Source of the DNA: Peribacillus saganii
GTDB taxonomy: Bacteria; Bacillota; Bacilli; Bacillales; DSM-1321
Assembly (NCBI RefSeq): GCF_003429095.1
Contig: NZ_QVTE01000008.1
Coordinates: forward strand, 1 to 64,000
Direction: 5' to 3'
DNA length: 64,000 nucleotides
Under the pieces are notes generated by a model, which saw nothing but the letters and a program-made list of their open reading frames with translations, had not been told where the DNA came from and searched no databases. The position numbers were made by a program, and so were the translations under genes. This document shows positions 1-8,128 of this stretch, piece after piece. Positions within the stretch are counted from its first letter, which is position 1. Every line of letters starts with the position of its first letter.

Positions 1-10
1 GTGGTGTGAG

Positions 11-36
11 AGGACGGGGGTTAGTCACCCCCTCCT
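11..36 (+). terminator. hairpin at left edge, probable terminator of an upstream gene
   Basis: AGGA-C-GGGGG pairs with CCCCC-TCCT around a 7-nt loop. The U-tract is poor, so it may be only a stem. It probably ends a gene lying left of the window. Confidence 0.35.
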
Positions 37-121
37 ACTTGATTGAAAATTACTCTATCTGTGACGAGATTAATGGTTTTCTGTTATGCTATCCTTAGCA
101 AAATTTAATAGGGGTGTAATT

Positions 122-748
122 TTGAATAATCAAACGAAATTAGGATTATTAGTGGATGTTGAGACGACTGGGCTGAGTCCAAAAACGGATGAAATCGTTG
201 AATTGGCGCTGAAGCTGTTTTCCTACAATGAGGAAACTGGTGAAATTGTTGATATAGTCGATGAAGAATCCTATTTGCGTGAACCCATCTCCCTCTCAGC
301 AAAGAGGAATTACAGCAATGCATTTCGAATCCACGGCATTCCGTATGAATCGGTGGCAGGAAAGAGCTTTTATGATGTAAAAATAAAAACATTCTTTAAC
401 AGAACAGACACCGTTTTTGCCCATAATGCTTCATTTGACCGCAGCTTTTTATACTATATGTATCCTGAAGTAAATGAACTTAGGTGGTATTGTACTATGA
501 AAAGCATTCCATGGAAAAGCTATGGGTTTCCAAATAGTAAGCTGCTGACACTCTTGGAATCACATAATATTACAAGCTACCAATCACACAGGGCTATGGA
601 CGATATTACATATTTAATGGAACTGCTTAAGAAAACCAATCTTTATGGAGACCCTTATCTCAGAGAAGTGCTGCGTTCCGGTCATATGAGGAAGTACCAG
701 CCTGCTGAAAAGAACAGGTCCTTGCAATCAGCCCCTTCTAAAATGTAA
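122..748 (+). CDS. DEDDh-family 3'-5' exonuclease (DnaQ/epsilon-like)
   Basis: Predicted 3'-5' exonuclease of the DnaQ/RNase T superfamily, cytoplasmic, about 208 residues. All three Exo motifs are visible: DVETTGL near residue 12 (metal-binding D and E), AHNASFD near 101, and SHRAMDD near 158 (H plus D of the DEDDh type). It is a stand-alone nuclease domain with no polymerase, helicase or BRCT part, so it is not the Pol III PolC. I chose TTG at 122 because AGGGGTG sits 5 nt upstream. An in-frame ATG at 86 would add 12 residues but has no visible ribosome binding site. The family assignment is firm; the substrate (DNA repair or RNA trimming) is not known. Confidence 0.85.
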   Translation: MNNQTKLGLLVDVETTGLSPKTDEIVELALKLFSYNEETGEIVDIVDEESYLREPISLSAKRNYSNAFRIHGIPYESVAGKSFYDVKIKTFFNRTDTVFAHNASFDRSFLYYMYPEVNELRWYCTMKSIPWKSYGFPNSKLLTLLESHNITSYQSHRAMDDITYLMELLKKTNLYGDPYLREVLRSGHMRKYQPAEKNRSLQSAPSKM

Positions 749-979
749 ATTTGCTCGAAAAATATACATTTTATGACTGTTTTCATATCCACTATGACTT
801 GGTTTTTGTAGTTTAATAGTTAAATGAATTCATCAATGCTTAACTGCTGCAACGGGGCATGATCAAGTTTTATCAAAGTAGCAAATCCTGATCATACAAA
901 AGGATATGATTGTTACAAGGAACGATGAGCGTTGGAAGAATTTCAGTTGAAAGAGAAAAATATTAGATTTATTGTTAAG

Positions 980-1006
980 AGCCTCAGAAACTTTTCTGAG
1001 GCTTTT
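980..1006 (+). terminator. intrinsic terminator
   Basis: AGCCTCAGAA and TTCTGAGGCT form a perfect 10-bp stem with loop ACTT, followed by TTT. It would end a plus-strand transcript, from the exonuclease or an unrecognised small RNA or peptide in 850-980. Confidence 0.7.
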
Positions 1007-1036
1007 AATAATATATGTATAACTTTTTAACAAATT

Positions 1037-1168
1037 CAGATGTCTAGCTCCACTCCAGCGACCAGGACAAGGAATGCTACGACAGCGATGCATCGCACTT
1101 AACAAAGCGTTAGATTTGTTAAGTGCCGGCGTCGAAGTTCCTTAGTCAGGGCGCTTCCGCTTTTCTTG
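1037..1168. repeat. dispersed intergenic repeat, copy A
   Basis: About 130 nt, opening with TGTCTAGCTCCA and closing with CAGGGCGCTTCCGCTTTTCT. The blocks ACAAGGAATGCT, CATCGCA, GGCGTCG and the closing block recur in copy B (41618-41787). At the centre is a perfect 12-bp inverted repeat (1095-1106 and 1115-1126, GCACTTAACAAA/TTTGTTAAGTGC) with an 8-nt loop. It has the character of the non-coding repeats scattered in Bacillus genomes and no coding content. Confidence 0.7.
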
Positions 1169-2554
1169 TTAGGCGTGAAGCTTTTTTTGATCAATAGACG
1201 TTGAACCTTCTTCATGGAACAATACATCCCTTGTTTCAGGTCCCCATGCGGCACCAATTACTGTTAAAATTCCACCCACACCCAATAATACTACTGGAGT
1301 GTACTGATAAGGCATAAAATTTGCGAGTCCGAGCATGATAAATGAATAGCAGGAAGGAATAATTACAGCTAAACTGTATCCAAGTCCAAATCCTGATGCC
1401 CGAACACCGGTTTTAAATCTCTCAGTGATATAGGCAGTGACGGCTCCCCATACTGACATACAGAGAACTTGCATTATCCCTGCTATTGTTAAGGCTAAAA
1501 CAATATTGTCAACTGCTAAGCGTATGACATTAAAGTATAATACCGTTCCAATAACAGTGGTTATTAGTCCCATGGTCACAAGAAAGGGTTTCCTACCCAC
1601 TTTTTGACTGATCATTCCACCCAATATATATGTGAAGATTAGAATCACATTTATTATAAGGAGACCACTTGTTACAGTAGTTCCAGATATTTTTAAGTAG
1701 TTTGTTAAAATTCCAGGCAAAGCACTAGCGATTGAATTAAATGTAAACCAGATTCCACTCATCAAAACAAATACTTGTAAAAAGTTACGGCCACTTTCCC
1801 CTTTAAACAGCTCTTTTAATGGAGAAGCTTCTTTTGCTGCATTTACTTTATTATCAGCATTTTCATTCTGTCCTTCAAGCCACAAATCTGATTCCGAAGC
1901 ATGCTTACTGAAATATATTACATAAGCAAACGCGAGCAGAGCACCGATAAAAAATGGAATTCTCCATCCCCACATAACATAAGGAGATGATGCATCACCG
2001 ATAGGGACAAAGAACATTACTGTTGCAGTAACAAGTGAAATGGATACATATGCAGCTGGAAAGCCTGCAAGAATTATTCCGCTATATAAGCCTCGTTTTT
2101 CATGAGGGCTGTTTTCCATTGCAAGTGGACTTGCGGCGGTGTACTCTCCACCAAGGAATATACCATCGACAAACCTAAGAAGGATAAGTAACACAATAGC
2201 CCATATGCCAATCTGTTCGTATCCAGGAAGTAATCCAATTAATAGAGTTCCTACGCCAAACCCTGCAATCGAAATTAAAGTTGTTTTTTTGCGCCCGATT
2301 TTATCTGCATAATGTCCGAAAATGGCGGCTCCCAGTGGCCGGCCAATTAGCGAGATGGCAAAAACAACGTAATAAATCGTAACAGTTACGGTAGCGGGAA
2401 GATCTTTAGGTTGAAAGTAAACCATTGCAGGACCTAATGCAACAATAGGAAGATATACGTCAAACATATCGACGAAGAATCCTAAAAAAGCGGCCCATAA
2501 ACTACTTTTAGCTTTCTGATTGTCTGTTGCTTTATTATTCTTAGCTTTACTCAT
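1169..2554 (-). CDS. MFS transporter, metabolite:H+ symporter (MHS) type
   Basis: Integral membrane transporter of 461 residues with about 12 hydrophobic segments. The MFS loop 2-3 signature is clear (GHYADKIGRKK), as is the MHS-type GGEYTAASPLAMEN motif after TM4. MHS members (shikimate, alpha-ketoglutarate, benzoate or betaine carriers) import organic acids and similar small molecules with protons. The start ATG has AGAAGGAG upstream. It is divergent from the nitrilase and has its own sigma-54 promoter (2779-2794 on the minus strand), so I infer that it imports the nitrilase substrate or moves its acid product. The substrate cannot be read from sequence. The 5' leader is about 200 nt. Confidence 0.85.
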   Translation of the reverse strand: MSKAKNNKATDNQKAKSSLWAAFLGFFVDMFDVYLPIVALGPAMVYFQPKDLPATVTVTIYYVVFAISLIGRPLGAAIFGHYADKIGRKKTTLISIAGFGVGTLLIGLLPGYEQIGIWAIVLLILLRFVDGIFLGGEYTAASPLAMENSPHEKRGLYSGIILAGFPAAYVSISLVTATVMFFVPIGDASSPYVMWGWRIPFFIGALLAFAYVIYFSKHASESDLWLEGQNENADNKVNAAKEASPLKELFKGESGRNFLQVFVLMSGIWFTFNSIASALPGILTNYLKISGTTVTSGLLIINVILIFTYILGGMISQKVGRKPFLVTMGLITTVIGTVLYFNVIRLAVDNIVLALTIAGIMQVLCMSVWGAVTAYITERFKTGVRASGFGLGYSLAVIIPSCYSFIMLGLANFMPYQYTPVVLLGVGGILTVIGAAWGPETRDVLFHEEGSTSIDQKKLHA

Positions 2555-2675
2555 GTTTTTCTCCTTCTGACAGTTATTTTTGCATTTTAATAGTAGTTTT
2601 GTCTGAAACCTTGTACGGAGAATGATAGAAAAGTTTATCGATTATAATCCAGAGAAAAACTTTCAATGATTTAAT

Positions 2676-2689
2676 CGTAACCGTTTCCA
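2676..2689 (-). promoter_or_regulatory. candidate cre (CcpA) site in the MFS leader
   Basis: Read on the minus strand, TGGAAACGGTTACG matches TGNNARCGNWWWCA at 13 of 14 positions. It lies about 90 nt downstream of the sigma-54 promoter, inside the leader of the MFS gene, where CcpA could act as a roadblock. This is a consensus match only. Confidence 0.4.
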
Positions 2690-2778
2690 GATGCCTGTAA
2701 AGCATAATCTGAAAAATAACAAACCTCCTCACAATAATTTTTAAATTGTCTTAATAAATAGTGCCTATTAATATATCA

Positions 2779-2794
2779 TGCAATTATTGTGCCA
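2779..2794 (-). promoter_or_regulatory. sigma-54 (SigL) -24/-12 promoter of the MFS gene
   Basis: The plus strand reads TGCAATTATTGTGCCA; its complement TGGCAC-AATAA-TTGCA matches the TGGCAC-N5-TTGCA consensus perfectly. It points toward the MFS gene. A sigma-54 promoter requires an enhancer-binding activator, and one is encoded at 4486. Confidence 0.85.
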
Positions 2795-2834
2795 ACTCAG
2801 AATTGTTAATATATAATGAATTTTTTGTTAATAT

Positions 2835-2860
2835 TTGATTTGTATTTAAATCTAAATCAA
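2835..2860. promoter_or_regulatory. inverted repeat, possible secondary activator site
   Basis: TTGATTT (2835-2841) and AAATCAA (2854-2860) are inverted with 12 nt between them. The half-sites resemble the stronger palindrome at 2875-2896, but the spacing differs. Confidence 0.4.
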
Positions 2861-2874
2861 GGTTTATAACTTTT

Positions 2875-2896
2875 TTTGATTCATTAATGAATCAAA
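2875..2896. promoter_or_regulatory. 22-bp palindrome, probable upstream activating site
   Basis: A perfect palindrome with core TGATT-CATTAATG-AATCA. It sits between two divergent sigma-54 promoters, about 80 bp from one -24 box and 100 bp from the other, which is normal for sigma-54 enhancer sites. The same TGATT-N8-AATCA arrangement occurs twice before the activator gene at 4486. Confidence 0.75.
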
Positions 2897-2987
2897 TTTA
2901 AACTTTTTATTTATAAAAACTAACCATCTTAACCGCTTTTTCTGGAATGAGGCGTTATAAATGAAACAGAATCAACAGAAAATAATA

Positions 2988-3003
2988 TGGCACGATTCTT
3001 GCA
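2988..3003 (+). promoter_or_regulatory. sigma-54 (SigL) -24/-12 promoter of the nitrilase gene
   Basis: TGGCACGATTCTTGCA fits TGGCAC-N5-TTGCA exactly. It lies 100 nt before the nitrilase start and diverges from the MFS promoter. Confidence 0.9.
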
Positions 3004-3102
3004 TTATTAGTTTTATAGCTACAAAGAGCAATGGATATTAACTTCAGCCAGACAATCCCGCACCTCTGTAGCAATAAACAATTTTATTAAGGAGAGGTAT
3101 TC

Positions 3103-4155
3103 ATGAAAACAATGCGTCAATTCACTGCAGCAGCCGTTCAAGTATCTCCAATTCTTCCTTTTAACAAAGAAAAAACAGTCGATTTAGTCTGTGAAATTGT
3201 TTCCGAAGCAGCTGATAAAGGAGCGAAACTAATAGTTTTTCCTGAGTGTTTCATTCCTTCTTTTCCTAACTGGACTCTGGATCTAAATGATTCAAGTGCC
3301 TGGGAACTGCACTTAAGGGATTTTACCTATAATTCCATTCTTGTGCCTGGACCTGAGACTGATAAAATAGGGCGAGTTGCGAAAGAAAAGGGTGTGTATG
3401 TAGTAGTCGGGGTAAACGAAATTGAAGAGAAATATGTAGGTGTATTATATAACTCTTTAGTTTTTATTGGTCCGGAAGGGAACGTAATTGGTAAACATCG
3501 CAAGCTTTTTCCTACGATGCGTGAAAAACTGTTTCATGCACGCGGAGATGCAAGTGGATTAAATGTATATGACACAGAGATTGGCAGACTAGGCGGTCTA
3601 ATCTGCTATGAACATCTGCAGCCTCTTTTAAAGTATTCACTAATAGGGCAGGGAGAGCAAATTCACTGTGCAGCATGGCCAGGTTGGCCGGATGTTGTTA
3701 ATGGAAGAACGAATAAGCACGTAATTGATGCTGCATCAAGAACGATGGCGCTTGAGGGGCAATCTTTCGTAATTGTTTCATCTATGTACATACCACAAAG
3801 TGTTTCTCAAAATATTGATCTAGGAAATTCAAACTGGTCATTCTTCGGGGGCAGCGGAATTATTAACCCTGCAGGGGAATATATTGGAGGCCCTCTTTAT
3901 GACCAAGAAGGCATAGTTTATGGAGAGATTGATTTAGATTTAATACCATTAAGAAAAGCTACAATTGATACTACAGGAAGAGATTCAGCGTGGGAAACTA
4001 TCAGCATGAATATAAATCATGTAGAAAGATCCCCTATAAAAAGGACATCTGACTCAACAAACAAAGAACTTATTGATAAAATTGAAGCGTTGGAGAGCAA
4101 ACTACAAGACTTTGAAAAAAGGTCAGCAGCAGAAAAACAGGAGATACTTGTGTAA
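3103..4155 (+). CDS. nitrilase (carbon-nitrogen hydrolase family)
   Basis: Hydrolyses a nitrile to the carboxylic acid and ammonia in the cytoplasm. At 350 residues it has the usual nitrilase length. The catalytic triad is readable: Glu48 in VFPECF, Lys134 in KHRKLFPT and Cys168 in GGLICYEH, followed by AAWPGWPD, which is typical of true nitrilases rather than plain amidases. The last 30 residues are rich in E/K/L heptads and may form a short coiled coil. Start ATG 3103 has AAGGAGAGG 7 nt upstream. A sigma-54 promoter and an activator palindrome precede it, and the activator gene follows, so it is probably induced by its substrate. Aliphatic versus aryl-acetonitrile preference cannot be told. 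Confidence 0.9.
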   Translation: MKTMRQFTAAAVQVSPILPFNKEKTVDLVCEIVSEAADKGAKLIVFPECFIPSFPNWTLDLNDSSAWELHLRDFTYNSILVPGPETDKIGRVAKEKGVYVVVGVNEIEEKYVGVLYNSLVFIGPEGNVIGKHRKLFPTMREKLFHARGDASGLNVYDTEIGRLGGLICYEHLQPLLKYSLIGQGEQIHCAAWPGWPDVVNGRTNKHVIDAASRTMALEGQSFVIVSSMYIPQSVSQNIDLGNSNWSFFGGSGIINPAGEYIGGPLYDQEGIVYGEIDLDLIPLRKATIDTTGRDSAWETISMNINHVERSPIKRTSDSTNKELIDKIEALESKLQDFEKRSAAEKQEILV

Positions 4156-4240
4156 CTGATTTTCAAATACAATTCTACTGACTGCTGCAGTGGAATGATC
4201 ATAACAACGTCATATTGATTTTGGGGTTATCAATCTTTAA

Positions 4241-4289
4241 AACATGCTTTGTTAACATTTTATGTAATGTTATCAAGCATGTTTTTTTT
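4241..4289 (+). terminator. intrinsic terminator after the nitrilase gene
   Basis: AACATGCTT pairs with AAGCATGTT, the inner TAACATT pairs with AATGTTA, and TTTTTTTT follows. It separates the nitrilase transcript from the regulator gene. Confidence 0.85.
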
Positions 4290-4366
4290 GTTTTGATAAA
4301 CTATGACGAATTTTCTTATTAAACTTCTTGAAAGCACCAAATATTTACCGGTTGTTTATATGGCAT

Positions 4367-4384
4367 TGATTTAAACTTGAATCA
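4367..4384. promoter_or_regulatory. activator-site motif TGATT-N8-AATCA, copy 1
   Basis: TGATT-TAAACTTG-AATCA, the same half-sites and spacing as the palindrome between the nitrilase and MFS promoters. It lies 100 nt before the sigma-54 activator gene, which suggests autoregulation. Confidence 0.6.
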
Positions 4385-4426
4385 CTATTAACAGGATTTA
4401 TTCCTCGTTGATTTTTAGTTGAAGGG

Positions 4427-4444
4427 TGATTTAAAATTGAATCA
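4427..4444. promoter_or_regulatory. activator-site motif TGATT-N8-AATCA, copy 2
   Basis: TGATT-TAAAATTG-AATCA, exactly 60 bp downstream of copy 1 and about 40 nt before the regulator start. Its closeness to the start suggests repression by the bound regulator. Confidence 0.6.
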
Positions 4445-4485
4445 AATAAAAGGAAATTTCAATCGAATGGGGGATTAGCTAAGCT

Positions 4486-6180
4486 ATGTTTCAACCTGGC
4501 AACTTATTTGGTTATGCTATTTTAAGAAATGGTAGATTGACTTATTGTGCACCCCAAGTTGAAGAAATATTAGAGCAAATAGGAATATCCACTATATTAA
4601 ACAAGGATCTCAGCAGTCTGCCACAATCTTTTAAAGTTCTTGATAATATAACAATTACTGTGGACTCCTTTGATTACGAATCAATCCTATGTATATTTCA
4701 GGACGTTAGAGACTGGAAGAATCTGTTAGAAACAAATTCAGAGTTAGAATCTATTATTTATAATTCGCATGATGGTATTTTGGTGGCTGATGGCGAGGGG
4801 AATACGATAAGAGTTAGTCCAGGAAGTGAGAGACATTTTGGAATAAGCTCTGAAGAATTATTAGGGAGAAATTGCACTGAATTAGAAAAAGCAGGCATTT
4901 TTAAACCATCGGTGATACTCAAGGTTCTTGAAGAAAAAGGTCCAGTTACGATATATCAAGAAACAAGAACTGGCAAAGTATTGTTAACCACAGGGAATCC
5001 TATTTACAATGAAAATGGCAAAATAACTAGAGTAATTTGCAATTCTAGAGATGTTACTGAACTTTCGAAACTGAGAGTTCAATTAAAGGAACAAGAAGGA
5101 AAAGTGCAAAGGTATGAAAGTGAACTTTGGGAATTAAGAAAAAAAGAAACAGTGATCGATGGATTTATTGCACATAGCAAAAAGATGAAGAATATTATTT
5201 CCCTGCTTCACCGTGTTGCTGTATTTGACTCGAATGTTTTAATAACTGGTGAATCTGGAACAGGAAAAGAAGTAATTGCAAAATCTGTACATAGCTTAAG
5301 TTTAAGAAATACTGGTCCTTTTATTAAAGTTAATTGTGGAGCAATACCAGAAAATTTATTGGAATCCGAACTGTTCGGTTATGAAACGGGAGCTTTCACA
5401 GGAGCAAAAAAGGGAGGAAAACCCGGTTACTTCGAATTAGCTAATAATGGAACAATTTTTTTAGATGAGATAGGGGAAATGCCTCACTCTTTACAAGCCA
5501 AGCTTCTTCAAGTTATCCAAGATAAGACAATCCAGCGTGTAGGCGGAACCAAAACGATCTCGATAAATTTTCGTTTGATCGCTGCTACGAACCGAGATCT
5601 TTTTCAAATGGTTAACAAAGGCGAATTTAGAGAGGATCTCTATTATCGTTTGAATGTAATTAACATAATTGTCCCTCCTTTAAGAGAACGGGAAGAAGAC
5701 ATCCCTTTTCTGGCCCAATATTTTATAGATAAGTTTAACTCACAATATAACTTGGAGAAAAAAATAGATGCAAAAACAATGAATCTATTGTGTAGTTACG
5801 AGTGGCCTGGCAATGTACGTCAACTGCAAAATGTCATAGAAAGGTTGATTGTTTTAACAAACGACCAGCAAATCCGGGTAATGGATGCCTACGATTTGTT
5901 AGGCAATTTGTTTGGTAATCCAGCATACATAAATAATTGGGATAATGAGATGGGGACTGTAAAAATTGAAGAATCAGAAGAAGAATATCTGATTAATAGA
6001 ATAAGTAAATGGGAAAATGATCAGCAATGGGATCTGCAAAATATCTTAAAAGAAGTTGAACAACATTTTATTAAAAAAGCCTTACATAAATACAAAACCA
6101 CAAGGAAAGCTGCTAAATATTTAGAGATGAGCCAGCCTACATTGGTTCGAAGATTAAAAAATCATATGCATGAAGAATAG
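4486..6180 (+). CDS. sigma-54-dependent transcriptional activator, PAS-AAA+-Fis type
   Basis: Enhancer-binding protein of 564 residues that would open sigma-54 promoters by ATP hydrolysis. Order: N-terminal sensory part (1-80, unassigned), PAS domain (about 86-195), short coiled linker, AAA+ domain with Walker A GESGTGKE (255-262), the sigma-54 contact loop GAFTGA (302-307) and Walker B IFLDE, then a C-terminal Fis-type helix-turn-helix (about 525-560, TRKAAKYLEMSQPTLVRRL). There is no receiver domain, so it probably senses a small ligand directly. It follows the nitrilase gene and shares a DNA motif with its promoter region. It is the likely regulator of the nitrilase and MFS genes (inference from position and motif). 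Confidence 0.9.
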   Translation: MFQPGNLFGYAILRNGRLTYCAPQVEEILEQIGISTILNKDLSSLPQSFKVLDNITITVDSFDYESILCIFQDVRDWKNLLETNSELESIIYNSHDGILVADGEGNTIRVSPGSERHFGISSEELLGRNCTELEKAGIFKPSVILKVLEEKGPVTIYQETRTGKVLLTTGNPIYNENGKITRVICNSRDVTELSKLRVQLKEQEGKVQRYESELWELRKKETVIDGFIAHSKKMKNIISLLHRVAVFDSNVLITGESGTGKEVIAKSVHSLSLRNTGPFIKVNCGAIPENLLESELFGYETGAFTGAKKGGKPGYFELANNGTIFLDEIGEMPHSLQAKLLQVIQDKTIQRVGGTKTISINFRLIAATNRDLFQMVNKGEFREDLYYRLNVINIIVPPLREREEDIPFLAQYFIDKFNSQYNLEKKIDAKTMNLLCSYEWPGNVRQLQNVIERLIVLTNDQQIRVMDAYDLLGNLFGNPAYINNWDNEMGTVKIEESEEEYLINRISKWENDQQWDLQNILKEVEQHFIKKALHKYKTTRKAAKYLEMSQPTLVRRLKNHMHEE

Positions 6181-6374
6181 AAAGTTTTTTCTATATTTGG
6201 TTGATATACTTTTGAGTTTTTAATAAATGGATTCCTGCATTTATAATCCTCTCTGGAGTACTTTAAGGATTACAATATACTAAAAAGGTTGTATGGAAGA
6301 GGTATAATACCTTGTTTTTTATTCCACTTTCCAATGCAACGATAATTCCGTTGCAATTACTGATTTGTCATATC

Positions 6375-6480
6375 AGAGAGGCAGAAATGGGCTGCTATTT
6401 AGCGGGAACTCATCCTGGAAATGGGGGTGAGTAACTGCCGATCAAAAAAACAGCCTCATGTGTAAGTCTATGGCAGGCGT
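6375..6480 (+). ncRNA. candidate structured RNA, family not recognised
   Basis: A multi-branch fold can be drawn: GGCAG (6380s) with CTGCC (6430s) closes a junction that contains ACTCATCC pairing with GGGTGAGT. The downstream stretch has CAGCCTC and GGCAGG segments that could compete. I compared it by eye with T-box, lysine, c-di-AMP, SAM, TPP and glycine consensus motifs and found no convincing match. A 15-codon frame (ATG 6387 to TAA 6434) lies inside and could be a leader peptide. Confidence 0.3.
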
Positions 6481-6582
6481 GCAGATGATCTAGCATGTGA
6501 TGTGAGTGATGAATATAAATATTTAATCTGTCAAGTCGTTGAAAACGAATATTATATAGGTTATAAAGCTTGATTTAAATTG

Positions 6583-6611
6583 TTGAAATCTTCTAAATCC
6601 TTTATTATAAT
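6583..6611 (+). promoter_or_regulatory. SigA-type promoter of the 6.7-19.2 kb cluster
   Basis: TTGAAA (6583-6588), a 17-nt spacer, and TATAAT (6606-6611). A 9-bp inverted repeat, TTCTAAATC (6591-6599) with GATTTAGAA (6613-6621), brackets the -10 box and is a likely repressor operator. Confidence 0.7.
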
Positions 6612-6673
6612 AGATTTAGAATGATTTGGGTTTCTATCGGGAAGGCTCTCATAAAGCCTTGTCATGCAGTAAA

Positions 6674-6707
6674 AACTCAGTCCTATACAAGAGGACTGGG
6701 TTTTTTT
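6674..6707 (+). terminator. terminator in the leader, possible attenuator
   Basis: AACTCAGTCCT pairs with AGGACTGGGTT (11 bp, one G-U) and seven T residues follow. It lies between the promoter at 6583 and the gene at 6732, so transcripts must read through it. A smaller stem AAGGCT/AGCCTT lies just before (about 6642-6660). Confidence 0.75.
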
Positions 6708-6731
6708 AATGCCTGAAGAAAGGAGAAGATA

Positions 6732-8114
6732 GTGAATACACCCATCCAGAAGTCGATTGCCAAAATGGAAGGTACCCAGGGAATTATCATCAGTCTCCTT
6801 GCTGTTGGATACTTATGCCTCGAAATAGTTCAAGTCGAAGCGGTGAAAATGTTGGTGTCCCTCGTAATCATAGGCGTCATTTTGTGGATACTTCCACGTA
6901 TCAGAGGTTCTCTAATGATCATCAGTATCATCCTTTTAGCAGCCGGTATTATCCTCATGCTGGTTTACGGAGCCACACTGGGTGAGTGGCTGAAAGCTGC
7001 GAGAATCAACCTGACTCTTGTTGCTATCTTCTTATTCACCCCACTGCTCGGGATTCCGGTAAGAACAGGAGGATACGTTGAAGCCTTGAAAGTTGTCCTG
7101 GCCAAGAAGATGAACAGTCCAAGTTTCCTGTTTGTGGGGTCGAATTTTATTTCCCATATTTTGGGTGTTGTTCTGAACATCGGAGCGATATCAATAGTCC
7201 ATGAATTGTCGAAGGCATCTGATATCAGAAATAATAGACTTGTCGCAGCGAGCATCAACCGTGGGTTTGTCAGCACCATATTCTGGTCGCCTTATTTCTC
7301 TGCCATGGCTCTCATCTTAAGTTCTCTGCCTGTAAAATGGGGTGATTTGCTGCTATATTCTTTGGGACTCAGCCTCATTGCGATCCTGGTCAGTTACCTG
7401 TTTGAAAAACCATATAGGATAGAAACACCCAGAAGAAAAAATGAGGTTCACGTTGGGGAAGCCGAGCTGAAATATGCAAAGCGAAAAGTTGTTGAATTAT
7501 TTGCCCTCCTCATTTTCATGGTGTCAGGAGTTCTTTTGGCAGAAAAGTGGACATCATCAAGCATGACATTTATCATCTGTGTGCTCTCGGTGGTCTTTCC
7601 GTTTATATGGTGCCTTTTAAATAGGAAGATAAACGAGTATAGACAAGAGTTTAAAAACCATGTATTCACCGGGATTCCAAGGATGAAAAAAGAAATCGTC
7701 TTGTTTTTGATTGCAGGATTTTTCAGCGGTGCTTTCATCAAGAGTGGCTGGAGCGCTTATGTTGTGGAAGGCCTGAACGGTGCTTTTTCAAATTTCAATA
7801 TTGGAATCGCTTACGTGATTGCGTTTTCCATTGTTTTTTCGGCTGTCCTGGGCCTTCATCCCATCGTCGTTGTAACCATTGTTGCAACAAGCATCGACCC
7901 TTTCAAACTTGGATTCTCGCACGAGTTTTTTGCAATTCTCCTTCTAACCAGCTGGGGAATATCCAATACGGTTAGCCCAGCAACTGCGGTGAATAACCTG
8001 TTGGCCGGACTCATGAACGTAGAACTGTTCGAAGTTTCTGTTCGCTGGAATTTCAAGTATTCAATCGTCATGCTTCTAATCATTCCGTTTTATTTGAAAA
8101 TTGCAGGCATTTAA
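6732..8114 (+). CDS. polytopic membrane transporter, ion-transporter superfamily-like
   Basis: A very hydrophobic protein of 460 residues with about 11-12 membrane segments. Two half-repeats seem present, each with a broken helix rich in small residues and N/S/T (FVGSNFISHILGVVLNIGA and TSWGISNTVSPATAVNNL), as in dicarboxylate and other anion carriers of the ion-transporter superfamily. I do not recognise the exact family. The GTG start has AAAGGAGAAG 5-7 nt upstream. It is the first gene of a long catabolic cluster, 14 nt before a D-2-hydroxyacid dehydrogenase gene. It probably imports the starting substrate or an organic acid; this is inference from position. Confidence 0.6.
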   Translation: MNTPIQKSIAKMEGTQGIIISLLAVGYLCLEIVQVEAVKMLVSLVIIGVILWILPRIRGSLMIISIILLAAGIILMLVYGATLGEWLKAARINLTLVAIFLFTPLLGIPVRTGGYVEALKVVLAKKMNSPSFLFVGSNFISHILGVVLNIGAISIVHELSKASDIRNNRLVAASINRGFVSTIFWSPYFSAMALILSSLPVKWGDLLLYSLGLSLIAILVSYLFEKPYRIETPRRKNEVHVGEAELKYAKRKVVELFALLIFMVSGVLLAEKWTSSSMTFIICVLSVVFPFIWCLLNRKINEYRQEFKNHVFTGIPRMKKEIVLFLIAGFFSGAFIKSGWSAYVVEGLNGAFSNFNIGIAYVIAFSIVFSAVLGLHPIVVVTIVATSIDPFKLGFSHEFFAILLLTSWGISNTVSPATAVNNLLAGLMNVELFEVSVRWNFKYSIVMLLIIPFYLKIAGI

Positions 8115-8128
8115 AAGGAGGAAACATT

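Larger units (their letters stand above)
749..1168. other. intergenic region with terminator and repeat copy A
   Basis: It separates the exonuclease from the convergent MFS gene. It holds a terminator (980-1006) and a dispersed repeat (1037-1168), listed separately. A 13-codon ATG frame at 925 with AAGG upstream lies just before the terminator; I do not call it a gene. Confidence 0.5.
6181..6731. other. 551-nt non-coding region with candidate structured RNA, promoter and leader terminator
   Basis: It contains a hairpin at about 6335-6356 (TGCAACG/CGTTGCA), a folded stretch at 6375-6480, a consensus-like promoter (6583-6611) and a terminator (6674-6707) before the start codon. These are listed separately. 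No established gene is seen. Confidence 0.5.

Noticed and set aside
6471-6483. TGGCAGGCGTGCA as a sigma-54 promoter
   Set aside because: The distance between GG and GC is too short; sigma-54 needs a strict 10-nt spacing.
6375-6708. T-box or lysine/c-di-AMP riboswitch before 6732
   Set aside because: The diagnostic T-box sequence and the conserved cores of the other families are absent; kept only as an unassigned structure.
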